In this document: positions 6,497 through 7,295 of the stretch, piece after piece
Position numbering within the stretch: the first letter of the stretch is position 1
How the letters are laid out: the number at the start of each line of letters is the position of its first letter
Assembly: GCA_947252915.1 (NCBI GenBank)
Contig: CAMXWI010000044.1
Span: forward strand, 1 to 7,295
Source: an uncultured Lactobacillus sp.
GTDB taxonomy: Bacteria > Bacillota > Bacilli > Lactobacillales > Lactobacillaceae
Direction of reading: 5' to 3'
Length of the DNA: 7,295 nt
Position numbers and translations under genes: made by a program
The notes under the pieces: generated by a model
What the model saw: only the letters and a program-made list of their open reading frames with translations
What the model was told of the DNA's origin: nothing
Database searches by the model: none

Positions 6497-7295
6497 TATT
6501 TATCATGATCCTTTTCATCTTCGACCGAATTTTTCTTAATCAGCCGATTTAAATTATCATCAAACGTCTTGGTAGCATCATACCCCATCGTGTTGGCCCG
6601 GAAGTTCATCGCCGCCGATTCAATAATGATCGCCAGGTTTCGTCCAGTTTTAACCGGAACAGAAACCTTGGGGACCGCTACATCTTGAATTATTTGCTGA
6701 TCACCGCGATCACCCAGTCGATCAAACTGAGTATCCGGCGTCCAAGTCTCCAAATGCACAATGAAATCAATGGTATCCTCTGGCATCACTGCCCCGGTTC
6801 CATAGAGGGTCATCACATCAATGATCCCGATCCCCCGAATTTCCATCAGGTGTTGTAGAATTGCTGGGGCTGATCCCACTAACGTTTGTTCATCACGGGC
6901 ATATACTTCCACCCGATCATCCGCAACGAGTCGGTGTCCCCGCCGGACCAATTCCAGTGCAGTTTCACTCTTACCAACTCCCGAGTCACCGGTAATCAGT
7001 ACTCCAACACCGCTTATGTCGACCAGGACCCCATGAATTGATTGTCGCTTAGCAAGTCGACTAACCAAATACGATGTCATATTCCCCAAAACTCGCGATG
7101 ACGTTAGATGGGTACCCAGAATTGGAATATGTGCTGCTGCAGCTGCCTTTTGTAACTCCGGCATTACCGGTAAGTCGGTGGACACTACAAAACATGGTGT
7201 TTGTGGCTGACACATTCGCTCGAGGTAATTTTTTCGTTTTTTATGAGTTAATTCTTGAGCAAAGGAAGTTTCGGTAATTCCTAGCAATTGAATCC
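6496..7295 (-). CDS. hprK: HPr kinase/phosphorylase, 5' end cut by window edge
   Basis: This bifunctional enzyme phosphorylates Ser46 of the phosphocarrier HPr with ATP or pyrophosphate and also removes the phosphate, controlling CcpA-mediated carbon catabolite repression and sugar uptake. The reading frame is open to the right edge, where it reads [11 protein letters not shown], a segment internal to the family N-terminal domain; about 50-55 residues are missing, so the TTG at 7287 is not the start. Present are ISGVGVLI followed by the P-loop GDSGVGKS (6990-6967), the catalytic histidine of HGVLVD just before it, ADDRV with the catalytic aspartate, the family signature [11 protein letters not shown], and [20 protein letters not shown] near the C-terminus. 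The tail is short and highly charged. It ends in TAA overlapping the lgt ATG by one base. Its promoter lies outside the window. Confidence 0.97.
   Translation of the reverse strand, partial: IQLLGITETSFAQELTHKKRKNYLERMCQPQTPCFVVSTDLPVMPELQKAAAAAHIPILGTHLTSSRVLGNMTSYLVSRLAKRQSIHGVLVDISGVGVLITGDSGVGKSETALELVRRGHRLVADDRVEVYARDEQTLVGSAPAILQHLMEIRGIGIIDVMTLYGTGAVMPEDTIDFIVHLETWTPDTQFDRLGDRGDQQIIQDVAVPKVSVPVKTGRNLAIIIESAAMNFRANTMGYDATKTFDDNLNRLIKKNSVEDEKDHDK

Noticed and set aside
6821..7277. Plus-strand open frames opposite hprK (6821-7036, 7074-7277)
   Set aside because: They lie opposite the P-loop and signature motifs of hprK, and their Ser/Pro/Arg-rich composition is a reverse-strand artefact.
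7285..7287. TTG as a possible hprK start giving a 263-residue protein
   Set aside because: The frame continues open to the window edge reading IQLLGITE, a conserved internal segment of HprK, and the family has about 50 further N-terminal residues. The gene is simply cut by the window.
1..7295. A previously undescribed multi-gene system
   Set aside because: All seven genes belong to recognised housekeeping families in a familiar lactobacillus gene order, with no anomalous composition, fusion, frameshift or orphan gene.

Overview
The window is an ordinary chromosomal core segment of a low-to-moderate GC Firmicute, almost certainly a member of Lactobacillaceae. The evidence is the gene order hprK-lgt-gpsA-galU followed by trxB and a phosphohexomutase, the A/T-rich promoters with strong GGAGG-type ribosome binding sites, and the protein sequences. 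A Limosilactobacillus-like species is my best guess from general sequence character, but the genus cannot be proven by eye. All seven genes are on the minus strand, so transcription runs from high to low coordinates.

Right part (7295 to 4650): an operon of hprK (5' end outside the window), lgt and gpsA. hprK and lgt overlap by one base (TAATG) and lgt and gpsA are 5 bases apart, so the three are almost certainly co-transcribed and translationally coupled. They encode HPr kinase/phosphorylase (carbon catabolite control), the lipoprotein diacylglyceryl transferase, and glycerol-3-phosphate dehydrogenase. The last two share a lipid link: GpsA makes the sn-glycerol-3-phosphate that becomes phosphatidylglycerol, the lipid donor for Lgt.

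Middle (4649 to 3486): galU follows gpsA after 61 bases that contain a good extended -10 promoter. Downstream of galU is a 194-base gap with a conspicuous 57-base hairpin (17-bp perfect outer stem), then two candidate promoters for trxB, one with a small palindrome covering its -35 box.

Left part (3485 to 1): trxB, a compact intrinsic terminator whose U tract abuts the next ribosome binding site, a Cof-type HAD phosphatase, an 81-base spacer with a possible promoter, and the phosphohexomutase (pgm/pgcA type), which runs off the left edge about eight codons before position 1 reaches the end of the RPSGTEPK phosphate loop. Pgm and GalU together convert glucose-6-phosphate to UDP-glucose for envelope glycans and exopolysaccharide; TrxB reduces thioredoxin.

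No mobile element gene, CRISPR array, tRNA, rRNA, riboswitch or novel multi-gene system is visible, and no gene-free stretch exceeds 200 bases. The features most worth a second look are the long hairpin after galU, the terminator-RBS junction between trxB and the HAD gene, the operator-like palindrome before trxB, and a 10-base promoter core shared by galU and pgm.
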